Counted from the stretch's first letter, positions 19,260-27,937 are shown. The stretch: DNA of 64,000 bases from Collinsella aerofaciens (GCF_015558785.1 NZ_JADMOP010000003.1:1-64000); one strand, 5' to 3'. Numbers and translations: made by a program. The notes: a model not told the origin generated them from the letters alone.

Positions 19260-19928
19260 ATGGCAGCAGCTTTTTCCCATGTGATCTTTGACCTGGACGG
19301 CACCATTCTCAACACGCTCGAGGACCTGGCGGCCGCCGGCAACCATACCTGCGAGGCGCACGGCTGGCCCACGTTTGCCGTTGACGAGTACCGCTACAAG
19401 GTGGGAAACGGCATGCTCAAGCTGGTTGAGCGCTTTATGCCCGCCGAGTACGCAGGCGACGGCCGCATGTTTGAGCAGACGCTTGCCGAGTTTAGGGCTT
19501 ACTACGGCGAGCACAAGGAAGACCACACCGCTCCCTATGCCGGCACGATCGAGATGCTCGACCGCTTGCGCGCCGCGGGCGTTCAGCTTGCCGTGCTCAC
19601 CAACAAGGACCACGTCTCGGCGGCTCCGCTTATCGAGAAGTATTTTGGTTCCGAGCGCTTTGCGCTGGTGCAGGGCCGCGTCGATGCGTTTCCGCCCAAG
19701 CCCGAGGCGCCTGTTACGCTGCATGTGATGGAAGAGCTGGGCGCCGATCCGTCGACCACGCTCTATGTGGGCGATTCCAATGTCGATATCCTGACCGGTC
19801 ACAACGCCGGCCTTAAGAGTGCAGGCGTCAGCTGGGGCTTCCGCGGCCGCGCAGAGCTGGAGTCCGCCGGCGCCGACTACGTGGTGGACACCCAGGACGA
19901 GCTAGCGGCGCTGATTCTGGGCGAGTAA
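19260..19928 (+). CDS. HAD-family hydrolase, phosphoglycolate-phosphatase-like
   Basis: 222 aa from ATG at 19260 (AGGAG ribosome binding site). HAD motif I is FDLDGTILNT, motif II is LTNKD, and motif IV is YVGDSNVDILTGHNAG. The cap domain between residues 15 and 85 is of the Gph/PGMB type. It would dephosphorylate a small phosphate ester, such as 2-phosphoglycolate from DNA repair. Substrate specificity is not readable. It lies about 100 nt after hypE but has its own leader, so hydrogenase involvement is unlikely. Confidence 0.9.
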   Translation: MAAAFSHVIFDLDGTILNTLEDLAAAGNHTCEAHGWPTFAVDEYRYKVGNGMLKLVERFMPAEYAGDGRMFEQTLAEFRAYYGEHKEDHTAPYAGTIEMLDRLRAAGVQLAVLTNKDHVSAAPLIEKYFGSERFALVQGRVDAFPPKPEAPVTLHVMEELGADPSTTLYVGDSNVDILTGHNAGLKSAGVSWGFRGRAELESAGADYVVDTQDELAALILGE

Positions 19929-19969
19929 CGAGCGACACTGCTTAACGCAGCTGCGACAATTCTTCCGCG

Positions 19970-20140
19970 CGGAAAGCGCATCCCGTTTTGGAGCTCCGGA
20001 ATGGGATATGCTTTCCGTTTGAGGCGCATCAGGGAAACCGCATCCCGTTTCAGAGCAATATTCCGGGTCGCACTTTCCGCAACCCACCCCATCCGGAAAA
20101 TGCGACCCACTATTCGGCCAAAAACCGGGTCGCATCTTCC
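19970..20140. repeat. tandem palindromic repeats (CGGAAA...CCCG family), locus 2
   Basis: Several units of the same vocabulary as 4881-5048 (CGGAAA, GCATCCCGTTTTGGAG, CCGGGTCGCA, TTTCCG), arranged as nested inverted repeats and more diverged. It fills most of the gap between the HAD gene and copy C of the structured element. Confidence 0.65.
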
Positions 20141-20237
20141 CAAGCACTCGATGCAACGCTGGCACAAGGAGTGTCCCCAACTACCGGCAGAAAAGGAACG
20201 TCCCCAGCTGCCGCCTTCCCAATGACTACTTCAGCGA

Positions 20238-20452
20238 TGGCAACGTCGCAGGTAAAAGTGCCACTTTAAGCCATCCAAGGGAACGACGTTGTTTTGGCAA
20301 CGACAGCGAAAGCCCGCCAGAGCGAGCAAGGTGCCTTGAAACGAGGCGGCATTGACCTTTTGGTCATGCCGCCGAAGTTGAAAGGCAGATTGCCGCTCTG
20401 GCGGGCTTGCAGCGTCGAGCAGTTGCGGCGTTTGGTAAAACGCCGCAACGAA
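20238..20452 (-). repeat. structured 3'-end element, copy C (downstream of a lipoprotein gene)
   Basis: Outer stem of 13 bp, 20322-20334 with 20394-20406. Core GAGCAAGGTGCCTTGAAA / GAAGTTGAAAGGCAGATTG, inner hairpin with TTGACC-TTTT-GGTCA tip, and terminal hairpin GTTGCGGCGTTT-GGTA-AAACGCCGCAAC ending 3 nt from the lipoprotein stop. The terminal hairpin differs from copies A and D at one base pair and keeps pairing. Confidence 0.7.
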
Positions 20453-21010
20453 CTAGCTCAGCATTGCATCCATCATCTCGGAGTTGACGGAGTCGTCGGC
20501 AGACCACTCGCCATCGTCGTTGCAGGTGTACTTGAAGATAACCGTGGTCTTCCTGGGCTCGGTGGCCTTGGTCACATCGACCATAACCTGACCGGCCATC
20601 TTGTACAGCTCGTCATCGGAAGGAACCGTGTCAAGCGCAGCGACCTTCTCCTGATACTGGGTGGAGAAGTCCTCGACGATCTTGTTCATAGACTTGCAGG
20701 TGATGGAGACCTCGGCGGTCGCGACACCCTTGTCTTCGTCGACCGTCACGTCGCCGATCTTGTAGTCAAAGCCCTCGAGATAGGTCTTGGCATACTCCTT
20801 GGGATCGATACCCAGCTGCTCGAACTCGTCGCCCGAAGCCTCCTCTAGGCCAGAGAGGAAGTCCTCGCCACCGTTCTTGACCTCGTCAAACTGCGTCGTA
20901 AGATCCTCGGTAATGAGTTCCTCGATCGAAGGGCCTCCGCAACCGGAAAGCAAGACCACGCATGCAACCAAGACGGCCATGAGGGGCGCAAGCAGCAGCT
21001 TCTTTTTCAT
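20453..21010 (-). CDS. putative secreted lipoprotein of unknown function
   Basis: 185 aa from ATG at 21010, preceded by GGGAGGAAC. The signal peptide (Lys-rich start, hydrophobic core) ends in the lipobox LLSGC with Cys24 as the lipidation site. The mature part is acidic and probably globular (YKIGDVTVDEDKGVATAEVSI suggests a beta-rich ligand-binding or immunity-like domain). Overall layout resembles small Firmicutes lipoproteins of the DUF5105 type, but I am not certain. No functional partner is adjacent. Confidence 0.8.
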   Translation of the reverse strand: MKKKLLLAPLMAVLVACVVLLSGCGGPSIEELITEDLTTQFDEVKNGGEDFLSGLEEASGDEFEQLGIDPKEYAKTYLEGFDYKIGDVTVDEDKGVATAEVSITCKSMNKIVEDFSTQYQEKVAALDTVPSDDELYKMAGQVMVDVTKATEPRKTTVIFKYTCNDDGEWSADDSVNSEMMDAMLS

Positions 21011-21191
21011 GTTGTTCCTCCCAATAAGCGGCACCGTGCTTCCCAGACACGGCGCACGTTGTAATAAGTAAGCCCATACTATCCACTTATGAACACTCTC
21101 GGCAGCGCGAAGGCGCGGTCGGTTCGTTTTAGCATCCGAACGGTTTGCAAGCCCGCCCAACGTGCAATATAACGCTTCCCCGCGGTGCAAT

Positions 21192-21222
21192 AAAAAGGGT
21201 GGCCGGATAACCCGACCACCCT
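21192..21222 (-). terminator. intrinsic terminator after the PTS IIA gene
   Basis: On the minus strand, AAGGGTGGTCGG pairs with CCGGCCACCCTT and is followed by TTTTTATT. Confidence 0.8.
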
Positions 21223-21246
21223 TGCACATCCTTTGGATGCCGCAAT

Positions 21247-21783
21247 TTACTTGCGGACGACCTTAACGATGGCGTCACCGGCGGCGACAGCGGAGTCGGC
21301 CTCGACGGCGAGTTCGACATCGGCAAACTCGGCGGTGTTGGACACGGCCACGACGACGCAGTCCTTGTAACCGGCAGCAGCGATCTTGGCACGGTCGATC
21401 TTGAGAATGGGCTGGCCGGCCTTCACGACGTCGTCGGCCTTGACGAAGCCCTCGAAGCCGTCGCCGTTCATGTTGACGGTATCGACGCCAACGTGCACCA
21501 GAACCTCGATGCCGCTATCGGACTGCAAGCCCACGGCGTGACCCATGGTGACGGTCACCTTACCGTCGCAGGGAGCGTAGACCAGATCGTCCTCGGGCCA
21601 CACGGCACAGCCCTTGCCCAGAACCTCGCCACCAAAGACGGGATCGGGCACGTCAGCCATCTTGATGACCTTGCCCTTGACGGGCGAGCACAGCACGTCG
21701 GCGCCAGCAGAAGCAGAGATAGAGGCCGGAGCAGCGGCAGCCGCGGGCTCAGCCTTCTTCTTGAACATGTCAAACAGACCCAT
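21247..21783 (-). CDS. PTS glucose-type EIIA component
   Basis: 178 aa from ATG at 21783 (GAGGAGAAA ribosome binding site). After a short Ala-rich linker, the EIIA-Glc fold follows. The two active-site histidines are in MGHAVGLQS and VLVHVGVDTVN, the latter being the phosphorylated one. As a stand-alone IIA it accepts phosphate from HPr and passes it to a partner IIB/IIC elsewhere, possibly also acting as a regulator. It is monocistronic with its own terminator. Confidence 0.92.
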   Translation of the reverse strand: MGLFDMFKKKAEPAAAAAPASISASAGADVLCSPVKGKVIKMADVPDPVFGGEVLGKGCAVWPEDDLVYAPCDGKVTVTMGHAVGLQSDSGIEVLVHVGVDTVNMNGDGFEGFVKADDVVKAGQPILKIDRAKIAAAGYKDCVVVAVSNTAEFADVELAVEADSAVAAGDAIVKVVRK

Positions 21784-22126
21784 ACGTTTTCTCCTCTTGA
21801 TTAAGCGCAACGTTGTGCGCATGCCTACGGTAATTATAGTGCCAAATGGTTCAAATGCTAAGGTGGGGACTCGAATCGCGAGCCCTTCCCGGTAGTGCTC
21901 GTGGGACGAGCATCTCCTTTGCATCGCTGGTCGATAAGCCGAGTATCGCCCGCGCACGGGACGGGCAGAAGCGGGCGCACCAAACCCGACACTTCTTTTC
22001 GCTCTCGAGTCCTGTCGCCGCCTTGTCCCTAACACTTCCTGACACCGACCGAAGCGTGCCAAAATAAACCTGTCCTTTTTGGTAGGTTTGGCGAGTGTGG
22101 ATTTTTGGACGCTTAACTAGCGAACG

Positions 22127-22179
22127 TGGATAATCTCCCACTTTGAGGCCGTCACCGAGCCAAAAACGGGAGATTATCC
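22127..22179. repeat. palindrome flanking fic, left copy
   Basis: TGGATAATCTCCC (22127-22139) pairs with GGGAGATTATCC (22168-22179). A near-identical element in the same orientation lies at 23559-23622, so the two bracket the fic gene. Positions 21784-22126 contain no recognised gene. Confidence 0.7.
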
Positions 22180-22230
22180 GCTCTCATTTTGGATAACCCC
22201 CCTTGTACCAAGCCGAGCTCCATGGTCAAG

Positions 22231-22333
22231 TAATAACGACTTCTCATCATTAGATTGTTTACATCAATTCTAATAACTATTTAATCCTTAAACTCGTTAT
22301 TAGAATTGATATGATTAGCCTAATAACGAGTTT
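22231..22333 (+). promoter_or_regulatory. array of TAATAAC half-sites upstream of fic
   Basis: AT-rich segment with two overlapping perfect inverted repeats: 22265-22277 with 22296-22308 (13 bp) and 22290-22303 with 22320-22333 (14 bp), plus a further TAATAACGA at 22231. This looks like a multi-site operator, perhaps for autoregulation by the HTH of the Fic protein (inference). Confidence 0.6.
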
Positions 22334-22359
22334 CCGGCACTAAAGATATGGAGGGCGCG

Positions 22360-23532
22360 ATGCAAATCGAGGAGAACGGCCAGGGAACGCTCCGCAATAA
22401 TTTATCGGGGAAATTGGCTTACTATTCGTTTTTTCCAACGCCCTTGCAATCATTGAGGCAGCTAAACCTCACCGAGGAAACCTATCGCACGCTTTCCGCA
22501 TGCTCACGAAAGCTTGGAGAGCTTGAAGGCATGCTCTACTTTGTTCCCAACGCCGACATGTATCTGACAATGTACGTGCGCAAAGAAGCACTCCTTTCTT
22601 CGCAAATTGAGGGAACCCAGTGCACGTTTGACGACCTACTTAGTCCATCGCAAACACAACTCCATCATAAAGATGTCGCAGACGTCGTGAATTACGTCCG
22701 TGCTGTCGACCGCGGCGTAGAACTGCTCAAAAAGATGCCCTTGTGCACGAGACTTCTTAGGCAAGTTCATGCGGTCCTGCTGGACGGAGTGCGCGGAACG
22801 GAGAAGAATCCAGGCGAGCTGCGCTCCTCACAAAACTGGATTGGCCCCTCAGGCTGCACCATTGCAACCGCATCGTTTGTCCCTCCAAACATTGAAGATT
22901 TGAGTAACACGCTCCAGGACCTCGAACGCTTTATCAATGAGCCTCAAGTCGAAATGGATCCGATTGTGCGGGCGGCGCTCGTCCATTACCAATTTGAAAC
23001 TGCCCATCCATTCCTAGACGGAAACGGTCGCCTGGGCAGGCTTCTCATCACACTTATGCTCATCAATGATGGCGTTCTTCATTCTTGCTTGTTCTATCCA
23101 TCGTTCCAGTTCAAGAAAAATCGAAGCGAGTACTACCGGCAACTCACATCCGTAAGGGAGAGAGGCACTTACGAGGAATGGATAGAGTTTTTCTGCAACA
23201 GTCTTCTCGAAAGTGCGAAGGACTCGGTAGGGTCCTTAAAAAACCTTGTTGACCTCCATAACCGTTCCACAGCAACCATTACCGAAAATCTCGGAAGGAC
23301 TGCTGCAAACGGGCAAAGGCTGTTGGGCATTCTTGAAGAGCACCCCATCGTCGACACCGCATTCATCGCTGCCCAACTCGATATCGGCAGGAGTACCGCG
23401 AGCTCGCTCGTCAAATCATTTGAAGAATTGGGTATCCTCCGTCCTCTCGACGAGTCAAGACAGAGATACCGGCAGTACGGGTATGAAGAGTATCTTTCGA
23501 TTCTCAGGGAAGACGCCGAGCCGATTAGATAG
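22360..23532 (+). CDS. Fic-domain protein with N-terminal inhibitory helix and C-terminal winged HTH
   Basis: 390 aa from the ATG at 22360, chosen because GGAGGG lies 5 nt upstream; the ATG at 22348 overlaps that site. N-terminal part contains SSQIEGTQ, the S/TxxxE(G/N) inhibitory motif of class II Fic proteins. The Fic core is HPFLDGNGRLGR, with catalytic His and the phosphate-binding Gly-rich turn intact. The C-terminal winged HTH covers about 325-385. Expected activity is AMP transfer to target-protein hydroxyls. The gene is notably more AT-rich than its neighbours and bracketed by two copies of a palindrome, suggesting acquisition. Confidence 0.92.
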   Translation: MQIEENGQGTLRNNLSGKLAYYSFFPTPLQSLRQLNLTEETYRTLSACSRKLGELEGMLYFVPNADMYLTMYVRKEALLSSQIEGTQCTFDDLLSPSQTQLHHKDVADVVNYVRAVDRGVELLKKMPLCTRLLRQVHAVLLDGVRGTEKNPGELRSSQNWIGPSGCTIATASFVPPNIEDLSNTLQDLERFINEPQVEMDPIVRAALVHYQFETAHPFLDGNGRLGRLLITLMLINDGVLHSCLFYPSFQFKKNRSEYYRQLTSVRERGTYEEWIEFFCNSLLESAKDSVGSLKNLVDLHNRSTATITENLGRTAANGQRLLGILEEHPIVDTAFIAAQLDIGRSTASSLVKSFEELGILRPLDESRQRYRQYGYEEYLSILREDAEPIR

Positions 23533-23558
23533 GCATCGCAGCCCAGGCAAATTAAAAC

Positions 23559-23622
23559 GAGCGTGGATAATCTCCCACTTTGAGCCCGCACACAGGCCAA
23601 AACCGGGAGATTATCCACGCTC
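23559..23622. repeat. palindrome flanking fic, right copy
   Basis: Perfect 18-bp inverted repeat, 23559-23576 with 23605-23622. Loop and flanks match the left copy at 22120-22180 with a few substitutions. Confidence 0.75.
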
Positions 23623-23628
23623 ATTCCT

Positions 23629-23663
23629 GAGTAGTCATTTATGAACGTCCCCAATGACTACTC
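23629..23663. repeat. conserved-loop hairpin, copy 2
   Basis: GAGTAGTCAT (23629-23638) pairs with ATGACTACTC (23654-23663) around TTATGAACGTCCCCA. It directly precedes structured element copy D, just as copy 1 precedes copy A. Confidence 0.65.
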
Positions 23664-23885
23664 CGGCATCGCCGATGTTTCGGCAACGACAGCGAACGGG
23701 CCGCATTCGGAGCAAGACGACGCCGCAGGTAGAGAACGGACAGCGAGCGGGTCGCATTTGTGACAAGGTGACGTGAAACAAAAGGGCGCTGACCTTCTGG
23801 TCGCGCCCTTGAAGTTGAACGTCAGATTGTCCAAATGCGGCCCGCGCAGCGTCGAGCAGTTACGGCGTTTGGTAAAACGCCGTAA
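23664..23885 (-). repeat. structured 3'-end element, copy D (downstream of pyrE)
   Basis: Outer stem of 14 bp with one T-G wobble, 23747-23760 with 23833-23846. Core ACAAGGTGACGTGAAAC / GAAGTTGAACGTCAGATTG, inner hairpin GGGCGCTGACC-TTCT-GGTCGCGCCC, and the GGCGTTTGGTAAAACGCC terminal hairpin ending at 23885, immediately next to the pyrE stop codon at 23886. Confidence 0.7.
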
Positions 23886-24566
23886 CTAACGTGCTCCGTA
23901 CTGCTCGTAGTAGGCGTCGATGGCGGTCTTGAGCTCGTCGTCGATGACAACCTTGCCGTCGATCTCGTGGTTGTAGAGGGTCTCGACGACCTCAGCCATG
24001 GAGACGATGCTCGCGACGGGGAAACCGTACTTGGCCTCGATCTCCTTCTGCGCGGTGGTCACACCGCCCTTGCCGACCTCCATGCGGTTGAGGGACACGA
24101 TCAGGCCCTTGATCTCGACATCGGCAGCAGCCTTGACCTTGGGATAGGTCTCGTCGATGGACTTGCCGCTGGTGGTAACGTCCTCGACCATGACCACACG
24201 GTCGCCGTCCTTGGGCTCATAACCCAGCAGGTTGCCCTTATCGGCACCGTGGTCCTTGGCCTCCTTGCGGTCGCAGCAGTACTTGACCTCCTTGCCGTAC
24301 AGCTCGTGGTAGGCAATTGCGGTCACGACGGCCAGCGGAATACCCTTGTAGGCCGGTCCAAACAGCACATCAAAGTCGTCGCCAAAGTTATCGTGGATGG
24401 CTTGGGCGTAATACTCGCCCAGCTTCTTGAGCTGATAGCCCGTCACGTAAGCGCCGGCGTTCATAAAGAACGGGGACTGACGGCCGCTCTTGAGCGTAAA
24501 GCTGCCGAACTTAAGAACGTCGGACTCGACCATGAACTTGATGAACTCTTGCTTGTAAGCCTCCAT
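23886..24566 (-). CDS. pyrE: PyrE, orotate phosphoribosyltransferase
   Basis: 226 aa. It converts orotate plus PRPP to OMP in pyrimidine synthesis. The PRPP-binding motif VVMVEDVTTSGKSIDE is intact, as is FGPAYKGIPLA. Length is typical for the longer bacterial form. GAGGAG-type ribosome binding site before the ATG at 24566. Monocistronic here, with no other pyr genes adjacent. Confidence 0.95.
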   Translation of the reverse strand: MEAYKQEFIKFMVESDVLKFGSFTLKSGRQSPFFMNAGAYVTGYQLKKLGEYYAQAIHDNFGDDFDVLFGPAYKGIPLAVVTAIAYHELYGKEVKYCCDRKEAKDHGADKGNLLGYEPKDGDRVVMVEDVTTSGKSIDETYPKVKAAADVEIKGLIVSLNRMEVGKGGVTTAQKEIEAKYGFPVASIVSMAEVVETLYNHEIDGKVVIDDELKTAIDAYYEQYGAR

Positions 24567-24696
24567 GCGGGCTCCTCTCGTAATTGCGTACGTGCTCTTC
24601 AGTTTAGCGCAGGCGAGGCGTCGATGTGGGCGCGCTTTGGAGCCACGGCATTCTGTAAAAGCTTTGTCAGGGGGAATGGTTTTCCGAACAATGGGG

Positions 24697-24725
24697 TTGA
24701 CATGGCAAACCCCCTCATCAAGAAT
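24697..24725 (+). promoter_or_regulatory. putative mgtA promoter
   Basis: TTGACA (24697-24702) and AAGAAT (24720-24725) with 17-bp spacing. Predicted start near 24732 would give a leader of about 270 nt before mgtA. Confidence 0.55.
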
Positions 24726-24792
24726 ACGAGCGGATTAAAAAGGGGTACGAGATACCCAAAGCGCGCTGCGCTCAGCCTTTAGGAGGTGTGCC

Positions 24793-24864
24793 ATGGAAGG
24801 CAGTCCTAGTCGAAAAACCTGCATGTCGCCCTCGGCACGCCGCGAGGACTCCGCACACGCATAA
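24793..24864 (+). CDS. candidate 23-aa leader peptide upstream of mgtA
   Basis: Short frame starting MEGSPSRKTCM and ending at TAA 24862-24864. It has the best Shine-Dalgarno in the region (AGGAGGT, 6-nt spacing) and is followed by a hairpin at 24891-24918. In enterobacteria and others, Mg2+ ATPase genes are controlled by Pro/acidic leader peptides whose translation senses Mg2+. Here position, ribosome binding site and hairpin fit, but peptide homology is not demonstrated. Confidence 0.4.
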   Translation: MEGSPSRKTCMSPSARREDSAHA

Positions 24865-24890
24865 ACGCCACCGGCAGATCGCCAAAACCA

Positions 24891-24918
24891 CCACAAAGGC
24901 GCGCTGCACCCTTTGTGG
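24891..24918 (+). promoter_or_regulatory. hairpin in mgtA leader
   Basis: CCACAAAGG (24891-24899) pairs with CCTTTGTGG (24910-24918). No T-run follows directly. It may be an anti-antiterminator or pausing structure of the mgtA leader, or a member of the CCACC/GGTGG palindrome family seen at 38361-38411. Confidence 0.4.
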
Positions 24919-25003
24919 GCTCAAGAGCTTGACGTGAGCGACATCTAGGTTTTTTGAAGCAAATACGACACGTACGCTAACTCCCTTCAACAAGGAGGAC
25001 CCT

Positions 25004-27772
25004 ATGCTGATGCTCAAAACCGTCACGGTACTCGAAGCCATCTCCAAGCGTCGCCGCACGGCGCGCCCTGCCGCTCGCACCGGCCTGTCCAAGAACACCA
25101 TATTCGCCGCCACCCATAGTGCCGAGGACGCCCTCGTACTGCTTGACGCCACGGCAAACGGCCTCACCGTCGAGCAGGCAACTGAGCGCCTGAACGCCGT
25201 CGGCCCCAACACCATCGAGGCAACGACCAAAACGCTCGCCCGCCGCATCGCTGACGCGTTCATCGATCCCTTCGCCGGCATCCTCGCCGCGCTCGCGCTG
25301 GTCTCGCTCTACATCGACGTGCTCGCCGTGCCCGAGCCGCAGCGCGACCCCTCCACGGTCATCGTCATCGGCATCATGCTGCTGGTATCGGGCGGCATGA
25401 AGTTTATCCAGGAAGCCCGCAGCGGCAATGCGGCCGAGGCCCTCAAGGACCTGGTCTCCAACACCTGCACCGCCCTGCGCGACGGCGAGCGCATCGAGAT
25501 ACCCTTCGATGAGCTCGTCCCCGGCGATGTAATCCGCCTCTCTGCCGGCGATATGGTGCCGGCAGATGCCCGCATCATCACCGCGCGCGACCTGTTTGTG
25601 ATCGAGTCCGCACTCACCGGCGAGAGCGAGGCCGTCGAGAAGACCACCGCCGCCACCGTCGTCGAGGGCGCCGACGGCTCCGCACTGCCACTCTCTGCCT
25701 GCAAGAACATCGTCTTTACCGGCACCTCCGTGCAAAACGGCGCCGCCATGGCGCTTGTCGTTGCCACAGGCTCGGACACCTACCTGGGCGGCATCGCCAA
25801 GATGCTCAACGGGCGCGGCGAAAAGAGCGCGTTTGACCGCGGCGTCTCGAGCGTCTCCATGTTGCTCGTACGCCTCATGCTCGTTATGACGCCGGCCGTC
25901 TTTGCCATCAACGCCGCCACCAAGGGCAACGTCACCGACGCGCTGCTGTTCGCCACGAGCGTGGCCGTGGGCATCACGCCGCAAATGCTTCCCGTCATCG
26001 TGACCACGAGCCTATCGCAGGGCGCCAAGGACCTCGCCCGTCGCCAGGTTATCGTCAAGGAGCTGCCGGCGATTCAAAACCTCGGCGCGATGGACGTCCT
26101 GTGCTGCGACAAGACCGGCACCCTCACCGAAGACCGCATCGTGCTCGAGCGCTATCTCAGCACCGACGGCAACGAAGACGCACGCGTGCTGCGCCATGCA
26201 TTTTTGAATAGCTTCTTCCAAACCGGTCTCAAAAACCTTATCGACCTGGCCGTAATCGACCGTGCCGATGTGACGCCCTCGACCGTCGTGCCCGATTCTA
26301 TGCTGGGCCAGAGTCTGCGCGACCGCTATACCAAGGTCGACGAGGTTCCCTTCGATTTCTCGCGCCGCCGCCTGAGCGTAGTTGTCGCCGACGCCCAAGG
26401 CAAAACCCAGATGGTTACCAAGGGAGCTGCCGAGGAAATGCTCGAGATCTGCTCCTTTGTCGAGGTCGATGGCATCGCCCAGCCACTCACCAACGAGAAC
26501 CTCGCCCAGATTCGCAAGCAGGTCGCCGGACTTAACGCCGAGGGCCTACGCGTGATTGCCGTGGCGCAGAAGACCAATCCGCGCTGCGTGGGCGAGTTTG
26601 GCATCGCCGACGAGTGCGACATGGTGCTGATGGGCTTTTTGGCCTTCCTCGATCCGCCCAAAGCAAGTGCCGCGGGCGCCGTCGCCACCCTCGAGGCCAA
26701 GGGCGTGGCGGTCAAGGTCCTAACCGGCGACAACGACCGCGTCGCCGCCACCGTCTGCGAACAGATTGGTATCGATGCGAGCAACGTCTTGCTCGGCTCC
26801 GAGATCGATGCGCTCGATGACGCCGAACTTGCCGAGCGCGCCGAGAAAACCCACCTCTTCACCAAGCTCTCGCCGCTGCAGAAGGCGCGCCTGGTACGTG
26901 TCATGCGCGAGATGCTCGGCCACACCGTGGGCTTTATGGGCGACGGCATCAACGACGCCGCCGCCATGCGTGCGAGCGATTGCGGCATCTCGGTCGATTC
27001 GGCCGTCGATATTGCCAAGGAATCCGCCGATATCATCTTGCTTCAGAAGGACCTGGGCGTGCTCGAGCGCGGCATCATCGAAGGCCGCCGCACTTACGGC
27101 AACCTGCTCAAGTACCTCAAGACCACGGTGAGCTCCAACTTTGGCAATGTGCTGTCCGTGACCGTCGCGAGCCTGTTCTTGCCGTTTTTGCCCATGAGCG
27201 CCCTGCAGCTGGTACTGCTGTCGCTGGTCTACGAGATCGTGTGCATCGCACTGCCGTGGGACACCGTCGATGACGCCTGGACTGCCCGCCCGCGTGCCTG
27301 GGACGCCGCGTCCATCAAGGGCTTTATGCTCGAGCTGGGCCCCGTGAGCTCGCTGTTTGACATCGTGACCTTCGCCGCGCTCTTCTTTGTCGTGTGCCCC
27401 GCCGCCGTGGACGCAAGCTGGTCCGAGCTTGCCGCTGCGGGCGACGTCACGGGTATGGCGACCTTTGCTGCGCTCTTCCAGAGCGGCTGGTTTGTCGAGT
27501 CCATGTGGTCGCAGACACTCGTGGTCCACATGTTGCGCTCCCCGCATCTGCCGAGCCCGCGCGACCACGCCGCGCCCGCATTGTGCGTTCTTACCGTGCT
27601 GGGCCTGGCGCTCGTCACCTGGCTGCCGGCAAGCCCCATCGCCGATGCGCTCGGCCTCATGGCACTGCCCGCGAGCTTTTTCGCGCTGCTCGTCGGCATC
27701 GTCACCGCCTACATCGCGCTCACTCAGCTGGCAAAGCGCCGCTACATTGCACGCCACGGCGAGCTGCTGTAG
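25004..27772 (+). CDS. mgtA: MgtA/MgtB-type P-type ATPase, Mg2+ importer
   Basis: 922 aa, P3B-type ATPase. The N-terminal cation-ATPase domain is followed by the actuator loop with LTGES, the phosphorylation motif CDKTGTLTEDRIVLE, VKVLTGDN, and the hinge GFMGDGINDAAAMRASDCGISVD typical of MgtA. Ten membrane segments are expected, the last six being visible after about residue 700. ATG at 25004 follows AAGGAGGA. A long leader suggests Mg2+-dependent control. Confidence 0.95.
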   Translation: MLMLKTVTVLEAISKRRRTARPAARTGLSKNTIFAATHSAEDALVLLDATANGLTVEQATERLNAVGPNTIEATTKTLARRIADAFIDPFAGILAALALVSLYIDVLAVPEPQRDPSTVIVIGIMLLVSGGMKFIQEARSGNAAEALKDLVSNTCTALRDGERIEIPFDELVPGDVIRLSAGDMVPADARIITARDLFVIESALTGESEAVEKTTAATVVEGADGSALPLSACKNIVFTGTSVQNGAAMALVVATGSDTYLGGIAKMLNGRGEKSAFDRGVSSVSMLLVRLMLVMTPAVFAINAATKGNVTDALLFATSVAVGITPQMLPVIVTTSLSQGAKDLARRQVIVKELPAIQNLGAMDVLCCDKTGTLTEDRIVLERYLSTDGNEDARVLRHAFLNSFFQTGLKNLIDLAVIDRADVTPSTVVPDSMLGQSLRDRYTKVDEVPFDFSRRRLSVVVADAQGKTQMVTKGAAEEMLEICSFVEVDGIAQPLTNENLAQIRKQVAGLNAEGLRVIAVAQKTNPRCVGEFGIADECDMVLMGFLAFLDPPKASAAGAVATLEAKGVAVKVLTGDNDRVAATVCEQIGIDASNVLLGSEIDALDDAELAERAEKTHLFTKLSPLQKARLVRVMREMLGHTVGFMGDGINDAAAMRASDCGISVDSAVDIAKESADIILLQKDLGVLERGIIEGRRTYGNLLKYLKTTVSSNFGNVLSVTVASLFLPFLPMSALQLVLLSLVYEIVCIALPWDTVDDAWTARPRAWDAASIKGFMLELGPVSSLFDIVTFAALFFVVCPAAVDASWSELAAAGDVTGMATFAALFQSGWFVESMWSQTLVVHMLRSPHLPSPRDHAAPALCVLTVLGLALVTWLPASPIADALGLMALPASFFALLVGIVTAYIALTQLAKRRYIARHGELL

Positions 27773-27874
27773 CAAGCAGACGGAAAACACCCTGCCAGTT
27801 GCCGTTGCCACTACCACAGCTGCCAACGCCGCTGCCGTTGCCTCTGCCGCCGCCGCAGTCTATCCCCCCAGCAG

Positions 27875-27937
27875 TTGCGGTGGAATAGTTCCTGTTTAAA
27901 GCCCCGTGACTTTAATTTAGGGACTATTCCACCGCAA
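27875..27937. repeat. 15-bp perfect palindrome between mgtA and a convergent regulator
   Basis: TTGCGGTGGAATAGT (27875-27889) pairs with ACTATTCCACCGCAA (27923-27937). It lies between two convergent genes and could serve as a bidirectional terminator, although T-runs are short. Confidence 0.55.

Noticed and set aside
21855..21990. tRNA-like segment with TTCGAGTCC on the minus strand upstream of the PTS IIA gene
   Set aside because: No 5-bp T stem, no matching acceptor stem and no anticodon arm could be built; it is at most a degenerate remnant.
24567..25003. M-box (ykoK) riboswitch in the mgtA leader
   Set aside because: The conserved M-box core words were not found; only a short ORF and a hairpin are visible.
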